A stretch of DNA of 37,477 bases from Moraxellaceae bacterium. Lineage in GTDB: Bacteria; Pseudomonadota; Gammaproteobacteria; Pseudomonadales; Moraxellaceae. Below, piece after piece: positions 1 through 7,152 of the stretch (position 1 is the stretch's first letter; each line of letters begins with the position of its first letter). Under the pieces are notes generated by a model. The model was not told the DNA's origin. It did not search any database and worked only from the letters and a program-made list of their open reading frames with translations. The stretch spans positions 1 to 37,477 of the forward strand of contig CANBZV010000005.1 in NCBI GenBank assembly GCA_947373945.1, in the 5' to 3' direction. The translations under genes were made by a program, and so were the position numbers.

Positions 1-368
1 GCAACCGAAAAGAAAATATGCAACAACTCCCCGTATGACACCTCGCTCGGATCAAAGGTAATTTGTACGGATTCGGCATGATCAGTAACACCCGTACTAA
101 CGACCTGATAATGCGCCGTCATTTCGCCACCACCAGCATAACCAGCAAATACTTTTCTTACACCGTGCACATGTTCAAAGACACCTTGCATACCCCAAAA
201 ACAGCCACCTGCCAATACTAGAGTTTGCCGGGTTGATGTCGTTTTGGGCTGATCTAATGCCGGAGGCGCAATGACTACAGGTTCTTCGGCGGCTTGTAGC
301 GGTAGTTGCCAGCCTGTGCAGATGGCTGTTACCAATAGTAGAGACATATATCGTGTGCTTGAAAACAT
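1..368 (-). CDS. msrA: Peptide-methionine (S)-S-oxide reductase MsrA, exported, 3' end outside window
   Basis: MsrA reduces methionine-S-sulfoxide in oxidised proteins. About 122 N-terminal residues are visible and the frame is still open at base 1, so the gene is cut by the window edge. The first ~27 residues (MFSSTRYMSLLLVTAICTGW..., then LQAAEE) form a signal peptide, so this is a periplasmic form. The active-site motif GGCFWGMQGVFEHVHGV follows with the catalytic Cys, then GYAGG and the conserved stretch STGVTDHAESVQ. These are the classic MsrA signatures. The ATG at 368 has a purine-rich GGGAAG just upstream. A longer open frame at 175-390 on the same strand is a different phase and not the gene. 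Confidence 0.9.
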   Translation of the reverse strand, partial: MFSSTRYMSLLLVTAICTGWQLPLQAAEEPVVIAPPALDQPKTTSTRQTLVLAGGCFWGMQGVFEHVHGVRKVFAGYAGGGEMTAHYQVVSTGVTDHAESVQITFDPSEVSYGELLHIFFSV

Positions 369-465
369 CTTCCCGTACTCCAAATGTCATACCCTAAAAA
401 TAAACTCAGCATGAGATGACATAGCTTTGATGCAGGAACTGGACAGGTGTTACAACGCATGATCG

Positions 466-522
466 TAGGGGCGAATTTATTCGCCGATTGTTTGCGGAAA
501 TAGGCGAATAAATTCGCCCCTA
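466..522. repeat. Perfect 20-bp inverted repeat, likely a dispersed palindromic element
   Basis: The left arm at 466-485 begins TAGGGGCGAATTTATTCG and the right arm at 503-522 is its exact reverse complement; the spacer is 17 nt. There is no T-run on either side, so it is not a normal terminator. From memory, GTAGGGGCGAATT(T/C)ATTCGCC-type palindromes occur as dispersed intergenic repeats in several gammaproteobacteria. Family membership here is inference, because only one copy lies in the window. Confidence 0.75.
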
Positions 523-584
523 AGCTTGCATATGTCGGCAGATGGACTCCAAATCGAGTCGGGAATGGCGAAAGGCAAACCCAT

Positions 585-618
585 AAAAAAACCCTGCATA
601 ATCAATATGCAGGGTTTT
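585..618 (-). terminator. Rho-independent terminator of the desaturase operon
   Basis: Arms 588-599 and 607-618 pair perfectly (core ACCCTGCAT/ATGCAGGGT) with a 7-nt loop. On the minus strand the stem is followed by a run of seven T (complement of 585-591). It lies 20 bp past the stop of the small protein at 638, at the end of the reductase-desaturase operon. Confidence 0.9.
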
Positions 619-637
619 CTTTAATCGCCACTAAACG

Positions 638-1015
638 TTAAACCACGCGATTTTTTGGCTCTACCGCTAACGGCGACTCAATCACCGTTGCTTTACTTTC
701 TTCTAACTGCTCTGTTTCGCTTTTTAAATTTTTCTGAATAATTAATTGATCTTCAATCGCTTCAAAGGCATGACTCGCCAACTCACCGACTTCCTGATTG
801 ACACGGCGAATCGCCTCATAAACCTGACCAAAGCTTTTATCCCACAACTCATCGCGCTTTTCTGGCTCGACATTGAGCAAGCCATTTTTCTCTAATACCG
901 AAAAAGGCAAATCTGCGATGGTTTTATGAATTTGCTCGACCGAGGTCGCGCCTTTATCAATTGCTTGTTGCACGAGGTCTTTCAAGGCTTCTAAACGGGT
1001 TAGGGTTTTACTCAT
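638..1015 (-). CDS. Small helical protein of unknown function, last gene of the desaturase operon
   Basis: I do not recognise this protein. It is about 125 residues with no signal peptide or membrane segment. The sequence is dominated by amphipathic helix, with charged heptad-like stretches (LTRLEALKDLVQQAIDKG; EAIEDQLIIQKNLKSETEQL) and an acidic, Val/Pro-ending tail. It could be a phasin-like or coiled-coil accessory protein, but no family motif proves that. It lies 90 bp after the second desaturase on the same strand and before a strong terminator, so co-transcription is likely. Two consecutive ATGs exist at 1018 and 1015. The AAGGAG is only 3 nt from the first but 6 nt from the second, so 1015 is preferred. 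Confidence 0.75.
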   Translation of the reverse strand: MSKTLTRLEALKDLVQQAIDKGATSVEQIHKTIADLPFSVLEKNGLLNVEPEKRDELWDKSFGQVYEAIRRVNQEVGELASHAFEAIEDQLIIQKNLKSETEQLEESKATVIESPLAVEPKNRVV

Positions 1016-1105
1016 CATCCTCTCCTTATCAATAAATTTTGCCCTTCACACACGGTCATCCCCGACGACAGGAAATGATGATGCGGAAGGACAAAATATT
1101 AGGGT

Positions 1106-2263
1106 CTACGCCGCCACACTTTCAGCAGCAGGGCTAGTAAACATTGACATGACGGAGCTTACTTTAGCAATCGCAACATCAGCACTGGCCTCGACTTTAC
1201 GACGAGTGGGCAAGGAATATTTGAAAATCCGTTGCACAACTGTCGCAAACTGCTTGGTAAAGGGACCGGTGTTGTAATGTTGACCATAACGGGCACAGAT
1301 TTCCTGTACTTTCTCGGCCATTTCCGGATAACGCAACGCTGGAATATCAGGAAACATATGATGTTCAATTTGGCGGCTTAAATGGCCAGTCATAAACTCA
1401 AAAGTTCTGCTACCGGTAATATTGCCCGAACCACGCAACTGGCGCAAATACCACTCACCTCGTGTTTCGTTTTCGATGTTATCAGGAAACATTTCGGCAT
1501 CGGCAGTGAAATGACCACAGAAAATAATGCCAAAAGTCCATAAATCACGAATGGTATTGGCGGCGATATTACCCGTTAATACCGGCAAAAATGACGGCCC
1601 GGCAAGCACCGGAAAAAAGACATGATCTTTGGCGCTTTGACGTAGCACTTTTTGGGCAAACGGTTTTAAATCGGCACCTAATTGGGCAAACGATCGTGTA
1701 CCGTTGGCAACATTTTCCAGCTCTAAATCATAGAGCGAAATGCCCCATTGGAAATTAATCGCCAAGGCTGCCGCGCTTAACGGCTGCACTAGATGATAAG
1801 GCTTCCACGGTTGTTCATCAGTTAAACGCAATACTGAATAGCCCACATCGCGGTCACGGCCGACGACATTGGTATAGGTATGATGAAGGTAGTTATGAGA
1901 GTGACGCCATGAAGCGCTCGTTGATGCATGATCCCATTCGTAATTGCTGCCACGTAAACTGGCATCATTCATCCAGTCGTATTGACCATGAATGACGTTA
2001 TGACCCAGTTCCATGTTTTCAATAATTTTCGACACGCCCAACAAGCTTGCACCTGCTAACCAAAAGGGCGGCAACCAGCCCAACACTAAGGAACTACGAC
2101 CCGCGATTTCGGTATAACGCACCAGATTACGCACGCGATAAATATAATCAGCTTCTTTTTTGCCGACTGTCGCTAGTGTGTCTTTGCGCAAGCTATCTAA
2201 CTCGTCGCCAAAGGCTTTGACTTCAGCAGCCGATAACACCCGACTTTTACTGATAGCACCCAT
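1106..2263 (-). CDS. Membrane fatty acid desaturase, second copy
   Basis: This is a di-iron membrane desaturase (linoleoyl-CoA/DesB-like family), 385 residues. It would introduce a double bond into a fatty acyl chain at the inner membrane using electrons from the neighbouring reductase. All three histidine boxes are present: ELGHNVIHGQYDW, WRHSHNYLHHTYTNV and the Gln-type QIEHHMFPDIP. Hydrophobic segments flank box 1 and precede box 3. It is closely related along its whole length to the desaturase encoded just upstream in the operon, so the pair is a tandem duplication. The open frame extends to 2293, but the paralogue alignment (GAISKSRVLSAAEVKAFG) and an AGGGAGAGG 5 nt upstream favour the ATG at 2263. 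Substrate and regiochemistry cannot be read from sequence. Confidence 0.92.
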   Translation of the reverse strand: MGAISKSRVLSAAEVKAFGDELDSLRKDTLATVGKKEADYIYRVRNLVRYTEIAGRSSLVLGWLPPFWLAGASLLGVSKIIENMELGHNVIHGQYDWMNDASLRGSNYEWDHASTSASWRHSHNYLHHTYTNVVGRDRDVGYSVLRLTDEQPWKPYHLVQPLSAAALAINFQWGISLYDLELENVANGTRSFAQLGADLKPFAQKVLRQSAKDHVFFPVLAGPSFLPVLTGNIAANTIRDLWTFGIIFCGHFTADAEMFPDNIENETRGEWYLRQLRGSGNITGSRTFEFMTGHLSRQIEHHMFPDIPALRYPEMAEKVQEICARYGQHYNTGPFTKQFATVVQRIFKYSLPTRRKVEASADVAIAKVSSVMSMFTSPAAESVAA

Positions 2264-2293
2264 GATTCCTCTCCCTAACACGATCCGTTTCAC

Positions 2294-2325
2294 GCTTTCT
2301 TCTGCTGATAGCAGCAGAAGAAAGC
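2294..2325. other. Strong intercistronic hairpin between the two desaturase genes
   Basis: A perfect 14-bp stem (2294-2307 with 2312-2325; GCTTTCTTCTGCTG and its complement) closes a 4-nt loop. On the coding (minus) strand it lies between the stop of the first desaturase and the ribosome site of the second, with no T-run after it. It is therefore better explained as an RNA-processing or stabilising hairpin than as a full terminator. Confidence 0.7.
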
Positions 2326-2355
2326 TGAGGGGGGACTAAACTTACAAACAGAACA

Positions 2356-3516
2356 TTAAGCTGCTAATTTATCGGCGATCACTTTTGGTAATGGCACGAT
2401 CCGCGCAACTTTTGCACCTACAGACTCTTTAGCCACGTCGGCTTTAGGGCCGATTGGCAAGGCGTATTTGAAAATACGGCCTACCACTGTCGAGAACTGC
2501 TTGGTGAACGAGCCTGTGTTGTAGTTCTGGCCGTAACGGGCAGCAATTTCTTGCACCTTAACTGACAGCTCTTCATAACGTGCTCCAGGAATGTCTGGGA
2601 ACATATGGTGTTCAATCTGATGGCTCAGGTTGCCGGTCAAGATGTTAAAAATCTTGCCACCTTTCAGGTTACTGGAGCCGCGCAACTGACGTAAATACCA
2701 GCCACCACGCGTTTCGTTTTCCAAAATTTCAATCGGGAACGTCTCGGCATCTTCAGTAAAGTGACCACAGAAGATAATCGCGAAAGTCCAGAAGTTACGC
2801 ATCAGGTTGGCGACGAAGTTACCTGCCAACACTGGCAAAAACATCGGGCCAGCCAGTAACGGGAACAAGATATAATCCTTGCCGAACTGACGACGCATTT
2901 TCACCACCATCGGCTTCAGTTGTTGACGCACTTCAGCCCAAGTCTTTTCACCGGCAACTACTTTTTCCAACTCCAGCGCCTGCAACGCCAGTGTCCACTC
3001 AAAAGTCACCGCCAAAACAGTCGCTAGAATCGGGTTGGCAAGGAAACGTGGCTCCCACTTTTGTTCGGGGAACAAACGCAATACGCCGTATCCGATGTCG
3101 TGATCCATGCCGCGAACATTGGTATAAGTGTGATGCATAAAATTGTGGGTATGACGCCAGTTATCAGCAGTACACACAGTATCCCACTCGTAGGTGTTAC
3201 CACGCATCGAGGCATCGTTCATCCAGTCGTATTGACCGTGCATGACGTTATGGCCCAACTCCATGTTCTCAACAATTTTCGATACGCCGAGCAACGCAGT
3301 ACCAGCTAACCATGCTGGTGGCAACCAGCCCAAGAACATCAATGTCGAACGGCCAGCCACTTCACTGTAACGGACAAAGTTACGAATTTTGTAGATATAG
3401 TCGGCATCTTTTTCACCCAATGACGCCATTGTTTCTTTACGCAACGCATCTAATTCGTCGCCAAAGGCTTTGATTTCTTCAGTGCTTAAGTCACGGCTTT
3501 TGCTGGATGTAAACAT
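2356..3516 (-). CDS. Membrane fatty acid desaturase, first copy
   Basis: A 386-residue di-iron acyl desaturase. Histidine boxes are seen at about H89/H93 (ELGHNVMHGQYDW), H122/H124/H128/H129 (WRHTHNFMHHTYTN) and Q300/H303/H304 (QIEHHMFPDIP). Hydrophobic helices lie near residues 58-80 and before box 3. It sits 69 bp after the ferredoxin-type reductase and 92 bp before a second desaturase of the same size and sequence type. In P. aeruginosa the equivalent locus (desT-desC-desB) carries one desaturase acting on acyl-CoA; a second copy here suggests split substrate range or dosage. The ATG at 3516 opens a sequence matching its paralogue from the SKSR motif onward. Ribosome binding is only purine-rich (GAGATAAAG). 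Confidence 0.92.
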   Translation of the reverse strand: MFTSSKSRDLSTEEIKAFGDELDALRKETMASLGEKDADYIYKIRNFVRYSEVAGRSTLMFLGWLPPAWLAGTALLGVSKIVENMELGHNVMHGQYDWMNDASMRGNTYEWDTVCTADNWRHTHNFMHHTYTNVRGMDHDIGYGVLRLFPEQKWEPRFLANPILATVLAVTFEWTLALQALELEKVVAGEKTWAEVRQQLKPMVVKMRRQFGKDYILFPLLAGPMFLPVLAGNFVANLMRNFWTFAIIFCGHFTEDAETFPIEILENETRGGWYLRQLRGSSNLKGGKIFNILTGNLSHQIEHHMFPDIPGARYEELSVKVQEIAARYGQNYNTGSFTKQFSTVVGRIFKYALPIGPKADVAKESVGAKVARIVPLPKVIADKLAA

Positions 3517-3585
3517 GATCTTTATCTCGCTAAAATTTGCTTCGTTTCACTCCTCTCCCTAGGCATTAGGAAGAGGAAACAACAA

Positions 3586-4653
3586 TTAGATATCCAAGGT
3601 CACGGCGCTTAATGGCTCGCTGACACATATACGAATTTGGGTGTTTGGCTGGTCATCAATCGCGCCTGTTACTAGGTCACGCACCACACCCGACACTTTT
3701 GTGCAGCTACAGGTTTTGCACATACCGATACGGCAACCGTAAACGGGGCGTGCACCTGCGGCTTCAGCACTTTCCAAAATGCTCGCTTTGCTGTTGAGCA
3801 TCGTTTGTTGGCTGCGACGTAAGGTAATAGGCATGTCGTTAGCAGTCGCATCGCTGCTCAACGCCGCTGGGCCAAACAACTCTTGTTTCAATTGGGCGCT
3901 GATACCCTGCTCTGCCCATACTTTGCTGACTGCGCCCATCAAACCTTGTGGGCCGCAGATGTACGTCATACGCTCGGCATAATCAGCGTAAACATTCGCT
4001 AACTGCGTTGGGCTAAAACGACCGGTAATACCTGTTTCTGCCAAGGCATAATTCAGTTTCAACGATGGATGCTTAACCGCTAATTCCACCAACTCATCAG
4101 CAAATGCCAAATCTTTGTCGGTGTTGGCGTAGTACATCACCGCTACATCCAAAGTTGGTTGACGCTTTAACGCTTCAACCAAGATGCTGTAAATCGGGGT
4201 CACACCGCTACCACCAGCAATCAACAACATTTTGTTAGGTAATTGCGCGGGTAAGACAAAGTCGCCACCCACATCACCCAACTCAATGACATCACCGACA
4301 CTGAGGTTGTCATGCAACCAGTTCGATACTTTGCCGTTTGGCTGACGCTTTACTGCAATCTCAATGACGTTGTCAGTTGGTGCGCTGACCAAGCTGTAGC
4401 AACGCTCACGGAAGCTGCCGTCGATCATCACACGGAAGGAGACAAACTGACCGGCTTCAAAAGACTTCCAGTTTTTATTAGGCTGGAAAACAAAGCGTTT
4501 GATGTCTGGAGTTTCGTCATCAATAGCAACCACACGGGCAACAACGCGGCTGACTGTGAGCATTGGATTGACATGTGAAAACATGAAATCAAGCCAATCT
4601 TCTTTGACGAGGGTTCCGACAACACGATTGACGATAGGGTTAAGTGCTGACAT
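3586..4653 (-). CDS. Flavin/2Fe-2S NAD(P)H reductase serving the desaturases
   Basis: This 355-residue protein would pass electrons from NAD(P)H through FAD and a plant-type 2Fe-2S cluster to the desaturases. The N-terminal FAD-binding domain has RCYSLVS (the RxYS motif), and the nucleotide-binding domain has LLIAGGSGVTPIYSI and YICGPQGLM. The C-terminal ferredoxin domain has cluster ligands CRIGMCKTC plus the later Cys in IRICVSEP. It is the first gene of the minus-strand operon, followed by both desaturases, and matches the DesC oxidoreductase position in P. aeruginosa. The ATG at 4653 has GGAG 9 nt upstream. The promoter and two operator-like sites lie immediately upstream. Confidence 0.93.
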   Translation of the reverse strand: MSALNPIVNRVVGTLVKEDWLDFMFSHVNPMLTVSRVVARVVAIDDETPDIKRFVFQPNKNWKSFEAGQFVSFRVMIDGSFRERCYSLVSAPTDNVIEIAVKRQPNGKVSNWLHDNLSVGDVIELGDVGGDFVLPAQLPNKMLLIAGGSGVTPIYSILVEALKRQPTLDVAVMYYANTDKDLAFADELVELAVKHPSLKLNYALAETGITGRFSPTQLANVYADYAERMTYICGPQGLMGAVSKVWAEQGISAQLKQELFGPAALSSDATANDMPITLRRSQQTMLNSKASILESAEAAGARPVYGCRIGMCKTCSCTKVSGVVRDLVTGAIDDQPNTQIRICVSEPLSAVTLDI

Positions 4654-4675
4654 GACTGAAACTCCAAACTAAACA

Positions 4676-4695
4676 TAGTGAACATCTGTGCACTA
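4676..4695. promoter_or_regulatory. Operator-like palindrome 1 (probable DesT-type site)
   Basis: A 20-bp near-palindrome: half-sites TAGTGAACA and TGTGCACTA around a 2-bp centre, with 8 of 9 positions symmetric. It covers the predicted transcription start of the desaturase operon. The half-site recurs at 4922-4930 (TAGTGCACA) and in looser form at 4718-4735 and 4839-4846, as expected for one regulator controlling the divergent promoters. Confidence 0.55.
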
Positions 4696-4723
4696 AATAT
4701 AACGCATTTAAAAACTTAGTCAA
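4696..4723 (-). promoter_or_regulatory. Sigma70-type promoter of the reductase-desaturase operon
   Basis: On the minus strand TTGACT (complement of 4718-4723) and TATATT (complement of 4696-4701) are separated by 16 bp. Transcription would begin near 4688-4690, about 35 nt before the reductase ATG. Both promoter elements are covered or flanked by the two palindromes at 4676-4695 and 4718-4735, the layout expected for repression. Confidence 0.6.
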
Positions 4724-4735
4724 CACTTGTACACT
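4718..4735. promoter_or_regulatory. Operator-like palindrome 2 overlapping the -35
   Basis: AGTCAACACTTGTACACT has half-sites AGTCAACA and TGTACACT (6 of 8 symmetric) around a 2-bp centre. It contains the minus-strand -35 hexamer. From memory it resembles the DesT palindrome of Pseudomonas (AGTGAAC-N4-GTTGACT type); that comparison is recollection and was not checked. Confidence 0.5.
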
Positions 4736-4891
4736 TAATTTTTAAAAATTTGTCGTCACGCCCTACATACCTTAAAGCAAAAAACATATTAAATAGTTGA
4801 TTTTAATCAATAAAAAACAATTTTCACTACATTAAAACAGTGTACAAAAAAGAAAACAGTTGATGTAATTATCTAGATACAGGCTTTTTAT

Positions 4892-4930
4892 TTGGCTAAT
4901 AGGCGCATTTTTTGTTAAAATTAGTGCACA
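4892..4930 (+). promoter_or_regulatory. Promoter of the TetR regulator with an adjacent operator half-site
   Basis: TTGGCT (4892-4897) and TAAAAT (4916-4921) are 18 bp apart. The half-site TAGTGCACA follows directly at 4922-4930, so transcription would start in or just after it. This suggests autoregulation by the gene product. The right half of the palindrome (TGTAACGA) is degenerate. Confidence 0.45.
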
Positions 4931-4953
4931 CCTGTAACGACCGACAGAACACT

Positions 4954-5601
4954 ATGACGATTCGTGACGAACGTAAGCAACAAACACGACAAACCCTACT
5001 CGATGCTGCGCTCAAATTGATGAGTGACGGCCGCAGTTTTGTCAGTATTAGTTTGCGCGAAGTGACGCGTGAAGCGGGTGTCGTACCGACGGCGTTTTAT
5101 CGTCATTTTCGCGATATGGATGAACTGGGTTTAGCGCTGGTTGATGAGGTATGCCTAAACTTACGCCGTTTATTACGTGATGAGCGCTTGAAAGCAGGTG
5201 CTGGCCATATTGCCATTCAAAGCTCGGTGATGATGTTTTTGCTCTATGTCCGCCAAGAAGCGCGTTATTTTGACTTTTTGGCGCGCGAACGTTTGAGCGG
5301 CTCGGTAAAAATCCGTGAAGCAATTCAGCGTGAAATTAATCATTTAGCGACTGACTTAACCGTCGATTTTCGTTTATTCCCCGAAATGCAAAATCTACCC
5401 AGCGATGACCTAAATATGATTGCCAATTTAGTCGTCAATACCGCGATTAACTGGTGTGGTGAGATTTTGTCCCTACCGGCTGAACAAGTACGTCTGCAAT
5501 ATGAATTAAGCATGCGCGCCGTCAAACAACTGCGGCTGATTTTTGTCGGCGCGATGCACTGGCGCAGTGATAAAGGCGAGATTGCCAAAACTGCCTCATA
5601 G
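4954..5601 (+). CDS. desT: TetR-family regulator, DesT-like
   Basis: A 215-residue TetR repressor. The N-terminal helix-turn-helix is plain: RQTLLDAALKLM, then SLREVTREAGVVPTAFYRHF, with the typical FYRHF recognition-helix end at about residues 48-52. The C-terminal helical domain would bind the ligand. It is divergent from the reductase-desaturase operon with operator-like palindromes between them, exactly the DesT arrangement; in P. aeruginosa DesT senses the saturated/unsaturated acyl-CoA ratio. The open frame extends upstream to a TTG at 4912, but that start lies inside the promoter and operator half-site. The ATG at 4954 gives a normal N-terminus (MTIRDERKQQTRQTLL). Its ribosome site is weak. 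Confidence 0.85.
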   Translation: MTIRDERKQQTRQTLLDAALKLMSDGRSFVSISLREVTREAGVVPTAFYRHFRDMDELGLALVDEVCLNLRRLLRDERLKAGAGHIAIQSSVMMFLLYVRQEARYFDFLARERLSGSVKIREAIQREINHLATDLTVDFRLFPEMQNLPSDDLNMIANLVVNTAINWCGEILSLPAEQVRLQYELSMRAVKQLRLIFVGAMHWRSDKGEIAKTAS

Positions 5602-5812
5602 CACTCTCCTTCATATAGCGCTATCCTGGCCGCGTTAACAGCCCTGCAATGCTGTCATTATTCAGACTCGCAGAAAACCATTTTTTGTATCTGTTCGCAT
5701 CTCCTGCAAAATTCATCTGCTCCTGCTGTACTTTCTATGCCGCGGGGGATAGTGTATAAATTAAAGTCGATTTAGAATCGCCAAGACCTTCTTATTTTCA
5801 GGGATAGACCCT

Positions 5813-7135
5813 ATGCGCTTTCACTCTCTTTATTTAGCCGTTGCGCTGATGGCCGCCGCACCTGCTTTCGCAGATGATGTATTACAACAAGCCGACACAC
5901 TGATTCGTCAACAACAAGCAGCTCAAGCTTATGAGCTATTAGCACCATTAGAAGACGAACGCGCAGGCGATCCTCAATATGACTACTTACTTGGTGTCTC
6001 ACTATTAGAGACTGGCGACCCTAGTCGCGCTATCTTTGCCTTTGAGCGTTGCCTAGCCGTTGAACCTAAAAATGGCCCTTGTCGTGTACAAATGGCACGT
6101 ACGCATCTAGCCATTGGTGAAACACCTGATGCTCGCGCTGAATTACAAACCATTAAAGAATACAACCCACCTGCTGATGTGCAGGCATTGGTTTCCCAAT
6201 ATTTGGGCGTCATTGATAAAGTTGAAAAACAGCAAAAACGCCACATCACTGCCTACGCCCAAGCAGGGGTCGGCTATGACAGCAACATTAATAGCGCACC
6301 ATCCGATGCCAATAAAGCTGCCGCGATTTTTCCAACGGTGTTTGGTATTGCACCCACTAACCCAACTTCCGAAGAAGCAGGTTATGCCAGTGTACTGGCG
6401 GGAGCAGGTCTACAATACAAAATCACGCCAAGCTTGATTGGCTTGGCTGATATCAACTTGCAAAATCGTAGTTTCAACAATCACAATGAATCAAACTATC
6501 AAACAGCCGATGTCAGTGCAGGTGCCGCCTATCAGCACAGTCGCTCGCAAATTATTGGCAAACTGCAATATCAAAACATGTGGTTAGATAGCCAGTCGTA
6601 TCGTAACTCCTTCGGGGTTTTAGGGCAGTATCAATATAGTGTGTCTGATTTGGCGCAACTGGCTGCTTTCACGCAATTGAATCAATTACGTTACGATGGC
6701 GCGCTGTCTAATCGCGATGCCGATCGCATGACACTCGGTGTAGCTTACTCACAAGCGTATGACTCCAAAATGAGTCCCGTTTTCTACAGCAGCTTGTATG
6801 GCGGCAACGAAAACACTAAAGAATCGGCGTTCGACTGGCTAAGCCAAGACTTTTTAGGCTTACGAGTGGGCGGCTCACTACAACTGAGCGAGAAGCTAAA
6901 ACTCAATGGGGCTGCCAGCCTCGAAAAACGTGACTTTCAGGCTAGCTTCCCATTTCTGTTAGTCCCGAAAAAACGCGAAGACTCACAAGTTGATCTAAGT
7001 ATTGGCTTAGCATGGAAACTATCTCCCAAGTTAAGCCTACAACCCAATTATGCTTATACACGCACCAACTCCAATATCGATACCATTGACTCTACTCGTC
7101 ATATCGTGGGTGTTGATTTGCGTTTTGACCTCTAA
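5813..7135 (+). CDS. Exported TPR protein with C-terminal outer-membrane barrel, Slam/type XI secretion-like
   Basis: A 440-residue protein in three parts. A signal peptide ends at about residue 20 (AAPAFA-DD). A TPR-like helical domain spans about 22-140 (YELLAPLEDER, YDYLLGVSLLETGDPSRAIFAF, VQMARTHLAIGETPDARAEL). From about 153 there is a C-terminal stretch of alternating strands with turns, starting AYAQAGVGYDSNIN and ending VGVDLRFDL, typical of an outer-membrane barrel. Periplasmic TPRs plus a barrel is the architecture of surface lipoprotein assembly modifiers (Slam, DUF560), the translocons of type XI secretion. The gene ends 17 bp before a large exported FecR-domain protein, a likely partner or cargo. 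Other TPR-barrel outer-membrane proteins share the AGVGYDSN start, so Slam function is inference. The ATG at 5813 is supported by the signal peptide. Confidence 0.8.
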   Translation: MRFHSLYLAVALMAAAPAFADDVLQQADTLIRQQQAAQAYELLAPLEDERAGDPQYDYLLGVSLLETGDPSRAIFAFERCLAVEPKNGPCRVQMARTHLAIGETPDARAELQTIKEYNPPADVQALVSQYLGVIDKVEKQQKRHITAYAQAGVGYDSNINSAPSDANKAAAIFPTVFGIAPTNPTSEEAGYASVLAGAGLQYKITPSLIGLADINLQNRSFNNHNESNYQTADVSAGAAYQHSRSQIIGKLQYQNMWLDSQSYRNSFGVLGQYQYSVSDLAQLAAFTQLNQLRYDGALSNRDADRMTLGVAYSQAYDSKMSPVFYSSLYGGNENTKESAFDWLSQDFLGLRVGGSLQLSEKLKLNGAASLEKRDFQASFPFLLVPKKREDSQVDLSIGLAWKLSPKLSLQPNYAYTRTNSNIDTIDSTRHIVGVDLRFDL

Positions 7136-7152
7136 GCAAGGAGCACACAGAT

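Larger units (their letters stand above)
369..637. other. Intergenic region holding a palindromic repeat and a terminator
   Basis: This stretch between the msrA start and the end of the desaturase operon has no convincing gene. It holds the 20-bp-arm inverted repeat at 466-522 and the terminator hairpin at 588-618, both listed separately. No clear sigma70 promoter for msrA was identified. Confidence 0.6.

Noticed and set aside
175-390. 71-codon minus-strand frame near the window start
   Set aside because: It is a different phase of the msrA gene, whose real frame contains the GGCFW active site and is cut by the window edge.
3061-3309. Plus-strand open frame of 82 codons inside the first desaturase
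   Set aside because: It is antisense to a strongly conserved gene covering two histidine boxes and has no independent features.
4912-4953. Upstream TTG start extending the TetR gene by 14 codons
   Set aside because: It lies within the predicted -10 and operator half-site, lacks a ribosome site, and the added residues are not part of the TetR domain.
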